Assembly: GCA_900751995.1 (NCBI GenBank)
Contig: CAADTP010000068.1
Coordinates: forward strand, 1 to 14,681
Source of the DNA: Lachnospiraceae bacterium
GTDB taxonomy: Bacteria; Bacillota; Clostridia; Lachnospirales; Lachnospiraceae
Direction: 5' to 3'
DNA length: 14,681 nucleotides
Position 1 is the stretch's first letter, and every line of letters begins with the position of its first letter. Positions 7,921 to 14,484 of the stretch are shown here, piece after piece. The position numbers were made by a program, and so were the translations under genes. Under the pieces are notes generated by a model. It was not told the origin of the DNA, did no database searches, and was given only the letters and a program-made list of their open reading frames with translations.

Positions 7921-8659
7921 AATCAAGGCGGAATTTGCCGCGGCAGCTGAAGAGCAGTGGAACGGACTCTGTCAGGAATATGCGGATGATGAACGAAGCG
8001 GGGTGCAGAAGATTATTCAGCAGTATCAAAAGAAGCTTGCGAACATCCAGAAGGAAAAGCTCCGCATGGAAGAAATGATGCACTACGAGCATGAATATGA
8101 ACATCTGGGATATCTCTGCGGGATTGATGAGGTGGGAAGAGGGCCGCTGGCAGGTCCTGTAGTAGCCTGTGCAGTGATCCTTCCGAAAGATCACGATATC
8201 CTCTATCTGAATGATTCAAAGAAACTTACTGCGAACAAAAGAGAAGAGCTTTATGATGTTATCATGGAAAAAGCAATAGCGGTAGGTATTGGTATGGCAA
8301 GTCCGCAGAGGATTGACGAGATCAATATTCTGCAGGCGACCTATGAGGCAATGCGGGAAGCTATCAGTAAACTGAAGGTCACTCCGCAGCTTCTTCTCAA
8401 TGACGCGGTAACGATCCCGGGAGTAACGATCCCGCAGGTTCCAATCATCAAGGGAGATGCCAAAAGCGCGTCCATTGCAGCGGCCAGCATCGTTGCAAAG
8501 GTAACAAGGGACAGGATGATGGTCGAATATGACAGTGCGCTTCCCGGATATGGATTTGCATCCAATAAGGGATACGGTTCCGCTGAGCATATTGAGGCAC
8601 TCAAAAAATACGGACCAACCCCGATCCACAGAGCAAGTTTTATTACGCATTTTGTATAA
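7904..8659 (+). CDS. rnhB: Ribonuclease HII
   Basis: RNase HII cuts RNA in RNA-DNA hybrids and starts removal of single ribonucleotides from DNA. The four acidic active-site residues are visible: Asp75 and Glu76 in GIDEVGRGPLAGP, Asp167 in LLLNDAVTIPG, and Asp203 in KVTRDRMM. The GRG motif is at 78-80. Residues 1-70 form an N-terminal extension typical of Firmicutes RnhB; total length is 251. The ATG overlaps the end of rbgA by 17 bases in another frame, so coupled translation is likely. The stop at 8657-8659 is in the same frame as the following yraN reading frame, with no in-frame ATG between them. Confidence 0.96.
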   Translation: MKKIGEIKAEFAAAAEEQWNGLCQEYADDERSGVQKIIQQYQKKLANIQKEKLRMEEMMHYEHEYEHLGYLCGIDEVGRGPLAGPVVACAVILPKDHDILYLNDSKKLTANKREELYDVIMEKAIAVGIGMASPQRIDEINILQATYEAMREAISKLKVTPQLLLNDAVTIPGVTIPQVPIIKGDAKSASIAAASIVAKVTRDRMMVEYDSALPGYGFASNKGYGSAEHIEALKKYGPTPIHRASFITHFV

Positions 8660-8737
8660 TCGGCGTGTGGTTTAAGACCATATGCCAGACTTTCTTACAA
8701 AAGATACCGACACACAAAAAGAAAAGAGAGACAGCGT

Positions 8738-9088
8738 ATTAACAAACGTAAAACAGGCAGTCGTCATGAAGAGCAGGCGGCTGCCTTTCTGGAAAAACAG
8801 GGAGTAAGGATTCTTGAGAGGAATTTTTTCTGCCGGAGCGGAGAAATCGATCTGGTAGCCAGGGATGGAAACTATCTTGTATTCGTGGAGGTGAAATACC
8901 GGGCCACGGCGATCTCGGGAGAGGCGGCAGCAGCAGTTGATATCAGGAAGCAGCGCCGGATCAGCCGGGCGGCACAGTTTTATCTTCTGCGTTATGGATA
9001 TGGAGAACCTCCCTGCAGATTTGATGTGGTGGCGATCGACGGAGAAGAGATCCACTGGATCAGGAATGCCTTTGATTACTGTGGATAA
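8738..9088 (+). CDS. yraN: YraN/UPF0102 family nuclease-fold protein with apparent ATT start
   Basis: This 116-residue reading frame is a YraN/UPF0102 protein, a small PD-(D/E)XK nuclease-fold family of uncertain role usually found near rnhB. Core residues are visible: SGEIDLVARDG, then VFVEVKYR, with Glu/Asp/Glu-x-Lys in the expected order, and a conserved C-terminal RFDVVAIDG. The N-terminal NKRKTG..HEEQAAAFLEKQG matches the family start, but the codon before Asn is ATT at 8738-8740. There is no in-frame ATG, GTG or TTG between the rnhB stop at 8659 and this point. A purine-rich GAGAGAC stretch lies just upstream. A GTG at 8885 would delete the first half of the fold. The frame is otherwise intact, so I call an ATT start rather than a pseudogene. 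A -1 frameshift from an ATG at 8682 is a weaker alternative. Confidence 0.75.
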   Translation: MNKRKTGSRHEEQAAAFLEKQGVRILERNFFCRSGEIDLVARDGNYLVFVEVKYRATAISGEAAAAVDIRKQRRISRAAQFYLLRYGYGEPPCRFDVVAIDGEEIHWIRNAFDYCG

Positions 9089-9108
9089 AACACAGAAGGA
9101 GGATATTG

Positions 9109-9969
9109 ATGACAGATATAAAATGGCATCAGGAAGAGAAACCCAAAATGCGGGTAAATACAAGAGAGGGCGTGACTTATCTTACTTATCCGGAATTTGA
9201 TAAACTGCCCGGATTTGTGCATGCCTTCAGCACCAGGCTTGGAGGTGTCAGTGAGGGAATTTATTCCTCTATGAATCTGAGTTTTACCAGAGGGGACAAA
9301 GAGGAAGCGGTAAAAGAAAATTATAAGAGAATGGCCGATGCCGCAGGCTTCGATATGAACGATATTGTAACCTCTGATCAGACACATACGGCGAATGTCC
9401 GCCTTGTCACAGAAAAAGACCGTGGAAACGGCATCACAAGGCCAAGACCGTACACAGATGTGGATGGAATGATCACCAATGTTCCGGGACTGGTACTTGC
9501 AACGTTTTATGCGGATTGTGTGCCGTTGTACTTCATTGATCCGGTACATCGTGCGATCGGACTTTCTCATTCCGGCTGGAGAGGAACAGTGGCAAAGATC
9601 GGTGCGGTCACTGTTCGGAGAATGCAGGAAGAGTTCGGTTCCAAGCCGTCAGAAATCTATGCTGCAGTAGGACCTTCTATCTGCCAGGACTGCTATGAGG
9701 TCAGTGAGGATGTGATTGAACAGTTTAAGGAGAATTTTGCAGAAGAACAGTGGGATTCTCTGTTTTATAGAAAACCGGACGGAAAATATCAGCTGGATCT
9801 CTGGGAGGCGAACCATCAGATCATGCTGGAAGCGGGAATCAGAGAGGAACATATCTCCCTTCCGAACCTGTGCACCTGTTGCAATCCGGAGTTCCTTTTT
9901 TCTCACAGGGCATCACATGGCAAAAGGGGAAATCTTGGAGCGTTTCTGGGAATAAAGAAAACGAAATAA
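9109..9969 (+). CDS. pgeF: Peptidoglycan editing factor PgeF / polyphenol oxidase (laccase-domain) family
   Basis: This 286-residue protein belongs to the YfiH/YlmD/PgeF family (DUF152, multicopper-laccase-like domain). Members have been linked to editing of wrongly built peptidoglycan precursors and to purine nucleoside chemistry; the substrate here is not decided by sequence. The metal-site residues are present: His93 in SDQTHTANV, Cys137 in YADCVPLYF and His154 in LSHSGWRGT. Later motifs are GPSICQDCYEV, NLCTCCNPE and a C-terminal FSHRASHGKRGN. AAGGAGG at 9096-9102 lies 6 bases before the chosen ATG; a TTG at 9106 also opens the frame but is too close to the site. It is the last gene of the run and converges on prs. 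Confidence 0.92.
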   Translation: MTDIKWHQEEKPKMRVNTREGVTYLTYPEFDKLPGFVHAFSTRLGGVSEGIYSSMNLSFTRGDKEEAVKENYKRMADAAGFDMNDIVTSDQTHTANVRLVTEKDRGNGITRPRPYTDVDGMITNVPGLVLATFYADCVPLYFIDPVHRAIGLSHSGWRGTVAKIGAVTVRRMQEEFGSKPSEIYAAVGPSICQDCYEVSEDVIEQFKENFAEEQWDSLFYRKPDGKYQLDLWEANHQIMLEAGIREEHISLPNLCTCCNPEFLFSHRASHGKRGNLGAFLGIKKTK

Positions 9970-9988
9970 AAGATATCGACAAAGAAAA

Positions 9989-10028
9989 TGGGCTGCATAC
10001 CGTACGGATAAAAACGGTATACAGCCCA
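9989..10028. terminator. Bidirectional terminator between pgeF and prs
   Basis: A 14-position stem, 9989-10002 with 10015-10028, has a single mismatch (TGGGCTG/CAGCCCA and ATACCG/CGGTAT). On the minus strand it is followed by TTTTCTTT (plus-strand 9981-9988), so it is a good terminator for prs. On the plus strand the tail is only weakly T-rich (TAAATGTTATTT), so pgeF termination may be less complete. Confidence 0.8.
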
Positions 10029-10050
10029 TAAATGTTATTTGGCAGATAAA

Positions 10051-11223
10051 TCAGCACTTATTGACTTTCTCCATAAGCTCCATGATCTTATCGTTGCTGG
10101 AACGTACCTTCTCTACAGACAGGTCGTGATTGATGATATCCATAATACTTGCGAGATATTTGCTCATATTTGCTTCAATGTAATATGGTTTCTCGAGGAG
10201 TTCAGGATCGCGGTAGTTTAAGTTGGTGGTGATCACCTTATCGATCCAGCCCTTTTCGTAGTATTCATCAAATTTCTTAAGACCATCTGTGAACAGACCG
10301 TAAGTAGTGCAGATGAAGACACGTTTTGCGTGACGCTCTTTGATCTGCTTTGCAACATCGAGCATACTCTCTCCGGAAGAGATCATATCATCGATGATAA
10401 CAACATCCTTGCCCTCAACGGAATCGCCAAGGAACTCATGAGCAACGATAGGGTTCTTGCCGTTTACAATAGTGGAGTAATCGCGGCGTTTGTAGAACAT
10501 ACCCATATCGACGCCGAGGATGTTTGAGAAATATACTGCTCGTGACATAGCTCCCTCATCCGGGCTGATGATCATCAGGTGATCGTTGTCGAGCTTGAAG
10601 TCCTTAACGTCCTTGACCAGTGCCTTAAGGAACTGATAGGTCGGGAAGAAGTTGTCGAAACCGTTCAGCGGGATAGAGTTCTGTACACGCGGATCATGTG
10701 CGTCGAAAGTGATGAAGTTGGAAACACCCATATCACTCAGTTCCTTGAGCATCAGTGCACAGTCAAGAGATTCTCGCTTGGTACGGCGGTGCTGACGTCC
10801 TTCATAAAGGAATGGCATGATCACGTTGATACGATGAGCCTTACCGGTAGCTGCGGAGATGATTCGTTTGAGATCCTGATAGTGGTTGTCCGGGGACATG
10901 TGGTTCTCATGACCACAGACAGTATAAGTTTCTGTGTAGTTTGTGATATCCACCATGATAAAAAGGTCGGCACCACGTACAGACTCTTTGATATAACCCT
11001 TGCCCTCGCCGGTACCGAAGCGTACACATTCACATTCTACAAGGAAAGAAGGAAGGCTGTATCCCTGTGGTACAGTGCTGGGTTTCTTCTTGGCTATAAG
11101 TTCTTTACGGAATTTTACAAGCTTCTTGTCAACCTCTTTTGCAAGGTCCTGACATCCGGCAAGTGCTGCGATGCGGATCGGAGCAACTGGGGTTGCTTTT
11201 TCAAGTAACTCTATATTTGGCAT
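10051..11223 (-). CDS. prs: Ribose-phosphate pyrophosphokinase, long variant
   Basis: Prs makes phosphoribosyl pyrophosphate (PRPP) from ribose 5-phosphate and ATP for purine, pyrimidine, His, Trp and NAD synthesis. The PRPP-binding motif VVIIDDMISSGESM is at residues 274-287. The nucleotide-loop region is RQHRRTKRES at about 143-152, and FDAHDPRVQ at 173-181 stands where classical enzymes have a DLHAGQIQG-like segment. At 390 residues it is about 75 longer than the common 315-residue enzyme; extra sequence lies in the N-terminal half and at the helical C-terminus. The allosteric and flexible-loop segments differ too, so regulation by ADP or phosphate may differ. The ATG follows AGGAGG (plus-strand 11230-11235) by 6 bases and a strong promoter lies upstream. 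It is transcribed alone, convergent with pgeF. Confidence 0.93.
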   Translation of the reverse strand: MPNIELLEKATPVAPIRIAALAGCQDLAKEVDKKLVKFRKELIAKKKPSTVPQGYSLPSFLVECECVRFGTGEGKGYIKESVRGADLFIMVDITNYTETYTVCGHENHMSPDNHYQDLKRIISAATGKAHRINVIMPFLYEGRQHRRTKRESLDCALMLKELSDMGVSNFITFDAHDPRVQNSIPLNGFDNFFPTYQFLKALVKDVKDFKLDNDHLMIISPDEGAMSRAVYFSNILGVDMGMFYKRRDYSTIVNGKNPIVAHEFLGDSVEGKDVVIIDDMISSGESMLDVAKQIKERHAKRVFICTTYGLFTDGLKKFDEYYEKGWIDKVITTNLNYRDPELLEKPYYIEANMSKYLASIMDIINHDLSVEKVRSSNDKIMELMEKVNKC

Positions 11224-11267
11224 AATATTCCTCCTAGGTATAGTTTTTCAAACTGAGTCCTATTATA

Positions 11268-11296
11268 TTTATAACATTTGCCCTAAATCCCGTCAA
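11268..11296 (-). promoter_or_regulatory. Strong sigma-A-type promoter of prs
   Basis: On the minus strand, TTGACG (plus-strand 11291-11296) and TATAAA (11268-11273) are separated by exactly 17 bases. Transcription should begin near 11261, about 38 bases before the ATG. Confidence 0.8.
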
Positions 11297-11488
11297 GGAA
11301 TTTATTGATTTTTACTCCCGAAATCAGTATTATTTATGAAAATGTACGCAAATACAGGGGATGCAGGGAGTAGTATTTTGGATTTACCCCGTTTTTTACC
11401 CCGGTGAGAAAGAAAAATCGCGGAATGAGGTATAATTAGTAACAAGACGCAAAAAATAGAATTACAGAGAGAACTGTAAAAAATAAAA
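11297..11488. other. Intergenic region between divergent prs and HEPN gene
   Basis: About 190 bases with no reading frame I can support. TTTACCCCG occurs twice, at 11383-11391 and 11395-11403, separated by three T. A consensus TATAAT stands at 11431-11436 facing the HEPN gene, but I see no convincing -35 at 16-18 bases. The composition becomes AT-rich from about 11430, which may mark the left edge of the acquired segment. Confidence 0.5.
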
Positions 11489-11524
11489 TGTAGTATAGAA
11501 TTATAATGATTATTAAAGTGGAGG
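11489..11524 (+). promoter_or_regulatory. Upstream module of the HEPN gene (shared with ATPase gene)
   Basis: TGTAGTATAG at 11489-11498 is followed 19 bases later by GTGGAGG at 11518-11524, the ribosome site. The same decamer and the same GTGGAGG recur before the ATPase gene. TATAAT at 11502-11507 could be a -10, but no clear -35 is present, so the module may be a promoter, an operator, or both. Confidence 0.45.
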
Positions 11525-11529
11525 CTGTT

Positions 11530-12153
11530 ATGGACAACGAAATGAATCATGGATATTATGTTGAAATGCTTGATAACAATTTGGATACATTTAGTTTGTT
11601 AATGAATTTAGATTCTGTATTATGGAATCAAACGGAGCAACCATTGTCTGTAAGTGATTTTTTTGAAAAATGGAAACGTGGAGCGCGGAAATCAGATAAT
11701 TATAATATTAATTTAGGAATGAATTTAATTAGGACATTGTACTGTGGTATTGTGATTCCTTGTGAAAAATATAAAACATTATTACCGCAAATTTCGATGG
11801 ATTCTATGGAGATTTGCGAATGGTTTGGAAATGATTCGAGTTGGAAAATCAAAGTGGAAGAAAGAAATTTGAAAAATTGCATGAAAAGAATTCGAAATGC
11901 AGTTGCGCATTTTTATGTTGATATTAATTTTCCGGAAGAATATACGGCTGCTAGTAGAATATTGAAAAATACTACTGTTGTGTTGAAAGATAGGCCAAAT
12001 GAACAAAAACCATTTACATTTGAAGCGAGATTTACTATAGATCAGCTTATTAAGATTATGACTAGAATTGCTGATCTTATAAAAGAATATGACATTTGTG
12101 AAAAGAAAAGGGCAATAAAAGAAAGAATGGTTTTAAGCAATGGTTCTAAGTAA
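11530..12153 (+). CDS. HEPN-domain protein, probable defence RNase component
   Basis: This AT-rich gene encodes a 207-residue, mostly helical protein with no signal peptide or membrane segment. The key motif is RNAVAH at 122-127, the R-x4-H signature of catalytic HEPN ribonucleases, with the polar Asn after Arg that is common in active members. Overall length and the flanking helices resemble stand-alone HEPN proteins of the pEK499_p136 type. The chosen ATG is 5 bases after GGAGG at 11520-11524; an earlier in-frame ATG at 11506 lies before the ribosome site. About 124 bases separate it from the ATPase gene on the same strand, which has its own similar upstream module. The role is inferred: HEPN proteins beside ATPase or nuclease genes usually act as RNA-cutting effectors that stop growth of infected cells. 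Substrate is unknown. Confidence 0.72.
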   Translation: MDNEMNHGYYVEMLDNNLDTFSLLMNLDSVLWNQTEQPLSVSDFFEKWKRGARKSDNYNINLGMNLIRTLYCGIVIPCEKYKTLLPQISMDSMEICEWFGNDSSWKIKVEERNLKNCMKRIRNAVAHFYVDINFPEEYTAASRILKNTTVVLKDRPNEQKPFTFEARFTIDQLIKIMTRIADLIKEYDICEKKRAIKERMVLSNGSK

Positions 12154-12185
12154 TAATATATATGAATATATTTTATAAAATTAAT

Positions 12186-12214
12186 TTGAATATATTTCAA
12201 GTGTGTAGTATAGT
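12186..12214 (+). promoter_or_regulatory. Candidate promoter of the ATPase-TOPRIM pair
   Basis: TTGAAT at 12186-12191 and TATAGT at 12209-12214 are spaced by 17 bases. The -10 lies in the TGTAGTATAG decamer at 12204-12213, the copy shared with the HEPN upstream region. TGAATATATTT is also directly repeated at 12163-12173 and 12187-12197, the second copy covering the -35. Confidence 0.5.
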
Positions 12215-12277
12215 TATAGTATAGAAGTGGAGGATTACTTCGTGATTTGCGAAATAAGAAAACGGGAGGAACATAAG

Positions 12278-13402
12278 ATGATAGTGATGGATATAAGGTT
12301 AGATAATTTTATGGCATTTAAGAACTTTCACATGAATATGTCTTATCCAAAAAAAATAGTAAATTCCTATATTGAAGAAGAATTTTTAAAAGATCATCCT
12401 AATTTTAGATATAAAAAAGTAAATATAATTATGGGAGCTAATGCGTCAGGGAAAACTTCTTTGGGTAGAATGCTAATGAATATATTTAACTTTATGGATA
12501 AAAAAGAAATGGAAAAAATAACCGGTGTAATTTGTGATACACATAAGAAAGCAACATTTTCAATGGATTTTGTAACTTATGATGGAGATTTTTTATATAG
12601 AATAATCACTCAAATTGCTCCTAAAACAGAAGAAAAATATAAAGAGACAGATGTTAGTATTTGTGTAAATAATGTAAAAATAGGTGTTAAAGATAGCTAT
12701 GAGAGCTGTAGCAAACGGTTGGATGAACAGAATTGTAATATGAAAAAAAATTTTGTTGAAGAACTGGGAAAGATAAAGGGATTATCATGGTTATTTGAAT
12801 ATCCTGTAGATTTTGGCGGTGTTTATAGATACGACACATATTATAATAGCCAGAAATATTTAACAGTTTTGGAAAATACTCTAAAAGCATTAGATACATC
12901 AATTATTAAAGTTGAAAAACTGCGGGATGTAAAAAATTCTTTTGTTATAAGAATGAAAAATCAAGATGTTATAATACAAGATGGAGAGTTGACAAAAGCA
13001 GATACGTTGTCTAGCGGGACTAAAGCGGGAATAGCTGTAGCAGGTATGTTAACAGCCATTATTAATGGTGAAAATGGATTTTACTATTGTGATGAAAAAT
13101 TTTCATATATACATACAGATATAGAAAAAGCTTTTCTAACGTTAATGATTCAATGTTTGAAGGGAAATGATCAGCTGTTTTTCACGACACATAATACAGA
13201 TATCCTTGATTTACCACTTCCTAAGCATACCTTTACATTTTTCAAAAAAGATACGAATGATGATATGGAAACTATAAAATGTATAAATGTTTCTGATTTT
13301 CTGAAAAGAAGTACCGATTCAGTAAAAAATGCAGCTGAGAATGATTTGTTTTCAGTGGCGCCAAGTATGGAACTTATTTATGAATTGGAAAAATTGAAGT
13401 AA
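12278..13402 (+). CDS. OLD/AAA_15-type (SMC/ABC-like) ATPase of a defence cassette
   Basis: The 374-residue protein is a stand-alone ATPase of the ABC/SMC-like AAA_15/AAA_21 group, as in OLD, RloA, AbiLi and AriA proteins. It begins with the usual strand (IRLDNFMAFKNF). Walker A is GANASGKTS at 53-61, an ABC-signature-like LSSGTKAG is at 244-251, Walker B is FYYCDE at 268-273, and an H-loop TTHNTD is at 303-308. Residues about 75-240 are a helical insertion without a recognised motif. There is no transporter domain and no TOPRIM domain fused to it; a separate TOPRIM-like protein follows 20 bases after the stop. The ATG is 8 bases after GGAGG at 12265-12269. GTG starts at 12227 or 12242 would add up to 17 residues and also have a possible ribosome site. 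Base composition is far more AT-rich than the housekeeping genes. Confidence 0.85.
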   Translation: MIVMDIRLDNFMAFKNFHMNMSYPKKIVNSYIEEEFLKDHPNFRYKKVNIIMGANASGKTSLGRMLMNIFNFMDKKEMEKITGVICDTHKKATFSMDFVTYDGDFLYRIITQIAPKTEEKYKETDVSICVNNVKIGVKDSYESCSKRLDEQNCNMKKNFVEELGKIKGLSWLFEYPVDFGGVYRYDTYYNSQKYLTVLENTLKALDTSIIKVEKLRDVKNSFVIRMKNQDVIIQDGELTKADTLSSGTKAGIAVAGMLTAIINGENGFYYCDEKFSYIHTDIEKAFLTLMIQCLKGNDQLFFTTHNTDILDLPLPKHTFTFFKKDTNDDMETIKCINVSDFLKRSTDSVKNAAENDLFSVAPSMELIYELEKLK

Positions 13403-13422
13403 AATGCAAAAGAGGGTATACA

Positions 13423-13923
13423 ATGGGGAAAAATTATCAGTATTATGTTGAAGGCGAAGATGAAGAAAAAATAGTTAAAGTACTGAAGACTGAATTGCGA
13501 TTAATAGAGCCTGGAAAAATAGAAAAATTCAATGTTGTTTCAGAGCAATTTACTAATCTCAGGGTAATGTCTTTGAAAATGGGGACAGTGGTAGTATTGG
13601 TTTTTGATACAGATGCTGGAAATATTGATATATTAAAGAAAAATATTGAATTTTTAAAAAAGCAAAAATCAATAAAAAAGGTCTTATGTATCACACAAGT
13701 AAAATGTTTAGAAGATGAGCTAAAAAGAAGTTGTAACATTAAAGATGTAAAAGAACTAACAGGAAGCAAATCTAATAGTGATTTTAAACATGATATGAGA
13801 AAAGAAAAAGCATTTGGAAAGAAATTAGAAAAAAAGGGATTTGACATGAAAAAGTTTTGGATTCAAACAGACAATGGTATTTATAAAGAAATTCAAAATA
13901 ATTCTAATGAAATTAAAATATAA
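13423..13923 (+). CDS. Small TOPRIM-like (RloB/AbiLii/OLD-nuclease-like) protein
   Basis: A 166-residue, Lys-rich, cytoplasmic protein. The N-terminus YYVEGEDEEKIVKVL supplies the TOPRIM Glu motif (Glu10, Glu14), and VVLVFDTDAG at 57-66 supplies the DxD motif (Asp62, Asp64); these bind metal in TOPRIM nucleases and primases. A further conserved-looking segment, QVKCLEDELKRS at 92-103 and SKSNSDFKHD at 115-124, resembles small RloB/OLD-type partners of AAA ATPases. AGAGGG at 13411-13416 is 6 bases before the ATG and only 20 bases separate it from the ATPase stop, so the two should be co-transcribed and act together, probably as a two-protein counterpart of OLD or GajA. Nuclease activity is inferred. 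It is shorter than typical RloB proteins, though it starts and ends cleanly. Confidence 0.72.
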   Translation: MGKNYQYYVEGEDEEKIVKVLKTELRLIEPGKIEKFNVVSEQFTNLRVMSLKMGTVVVLVFDTDAGNIDILKKNIEFLKKQKSIKKVLCITQVKCLEDELKRSCNIKDVKELTGSKSNSDFKHDMRKEKAFGKKLEKKGFDMKKFWIQTDNGIYKEIQNNSNEIKI

Positions 13924-14077
13924 AGATATTCTTTTTGTACATAGGATAGTATTTGGAGGATATTGCTGAGGGATGCTTGAAATTTATGAGAAGTAAAACT
14001 TTTTGTTAAGAGGCGAGCGAAAATAGTATGGGTTTTTGGAATTTCTTTGTAGGGAACATTATAATGAATTAAAATGG
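13924..14077. other. AT-rich tail of the defence cassette, no supported gene
   Basis: I see no gene I can defend here. A 14-codon frame, ATG 14028 to TAA 14070-14072 (MGFWNFFVGNIIMN), is hydrophobic and ends six bases before the next terminator, but its ribosome site is poor (AAGAGG about 14 bases upstream). A GGAGG near 13956 precedes only a seven-codon frame. Confidence 0.35.
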
Positions 14078-14108
14078 GCTGGAGCTGTAACAGGTTCCGG
14101 CTTTTTTT
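14078..14108 (+). terminator. Intrinsic terminator of the HEPN-ATPase-TOPRIM cassette
   Basis: GCTGGAGCTG at 14078-14087 pairs with CAGGTTCCGGC at 14091-14101 (one bulged base, two wobbles) around a three-base loop, then seven T at 14102-14108. It lies 155 bases after the TOPRIM stop and is the first terminator downstream of that gene. Confidence 0.8.
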
Positions 14109-14178
14109 ACAGTAGGACGATAAAGTTTATGAGTGATATGTTTTGCGAAGATATTTTGTAGAATTATGAAGCGGTTTA

Positions 14179-14187
14179 TGCTATAAT
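14179..14187 (+). promoter_or_regulatory. Extended -10 promoter of a small transcription unit
   Basis: TGCTATAAT at 14179-14187 is a perfect extended -10 element (TG-n-TATAAT). A -35 is not clear, which is common for extended -10 promoters. Transcription would start near 14194 and run to the terminator at 14440-14464, giving an RNA of about 270 bases. Confidence 0.6.
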
Positions 14188-14339
14188 AAATATATAGTAT
14201 TTTTGAGGGAGTAGGAAACTCTGATGGCAGATGTGGCTTAGCCATTGCTATGATTGTCGTAGACAGTATTTTGTATGTAGTTTATTTGTATGCACCTACA
14301 CATGTAGTGTGCCAGACTTTCTTTGAAAGGGTGATGCCT

Positions 14340-14426
14340 ATGGTAATTAATGGTTTTATAGTAACAGTTCATGCAGTGATTGCAAGTGTAGTGGCTAGTC
14401 TGCTACTGCCTCAAGAGTATTATTAA
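14340..14426 (+). CDS. 28-residue hydrophobic peptide, type I toxin-like candidate
   Basis: The frame starts at ATG 14340 and encodes a 28-residue peptide with a hydrophobic stretch (FIVTVHAVIASVVASLLL) and a short polar end (PQEYY). AAAGGGTGAT at 14326-14334 is a good ribosome site 8 bases upstream, and part of it can pair in a small hairpin (CTTTC 14317-14321 with GAAAG 14325-14329). The unit has an extended -10 promoter, a leader of about 145 bases and a terminator just after the stop: the layout of type I toxin genes, where a long leader hides the ribosome site. On the minus strand TTGCAA (14380-14385) and TTTATA (14355-14360; TATAAA on that strand) are a possible antisense promoter, with an imperfect 19-base spacer. 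The frame is open back to an ATG at 14250 (58 residues) but that start has no ribosome site. I do not recognise the peptide family. Confidence 0.4.
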   Translation: MVINGFIVTVHAVIASVVASLLLPQEYY

Positions 14427-14439
14427 GTATTTTCACAAG

Positions 14440-14464
14440 CAGTCTTTCGCGAGGCTGTTTTTTT
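14440..14464 (+). terminator. Intrinsic terminator of the small peptide unit
   Basis: CAGTCT at 14440-14445 pairs with AGGCTG at 14452-14457 around a six-base loop, followed by seven T at 14458-14464. It starts 13 bases after the peptide stop. Confidence 0.75.
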
Positions 14465-14484
14465 AATATAGCGAATATACAATA

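Noticed and set aside
8682..8807. 41-codon frame from ATG 8682 as a separate gene or as the yraN start through frameshift
   Set aside because: No recognisable product, weak ribosome site, and a -1 shift on the short A run would skip the conserved NKRK start of YraN; the ATT start is simpler.
10579..11208. 209-codon open frame on the plus strand opposite prs
   Set aside because: It is a shadow of the well-supported prs gene: no ribosome site, no recognisable motif, and prs has promoter, RBS and full-length homology.
11431..11436. TATAAT as a firm promoter for the HEPN gene
   Set aside because: Perfect -10 but no -35 at 16-18 bases and no TG extension, so it is mentioned only within the intergenic entry.
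11530..12153. HEPN/MNT toxin-antitoxin pair
   Set aside because: No nucleotidyltransferase (MNT) antitoxin gene is adjacent; the next gene is an ATPase.
12278..13402. ABC transporter ATP-binding subunit
   Set aside because: No permease gene nearby, no standard LSGGQ signature, and a long insertion between Walker A and the signature fit an OLD/AAA_15 ATPase better.
14250..14426. 58-residue version of the hydrophobic peptide starting at 14250
   Set aside because: No ribosome site at 14250, while a good one precedes the internal ATG at 14340; kept only as an alternative.
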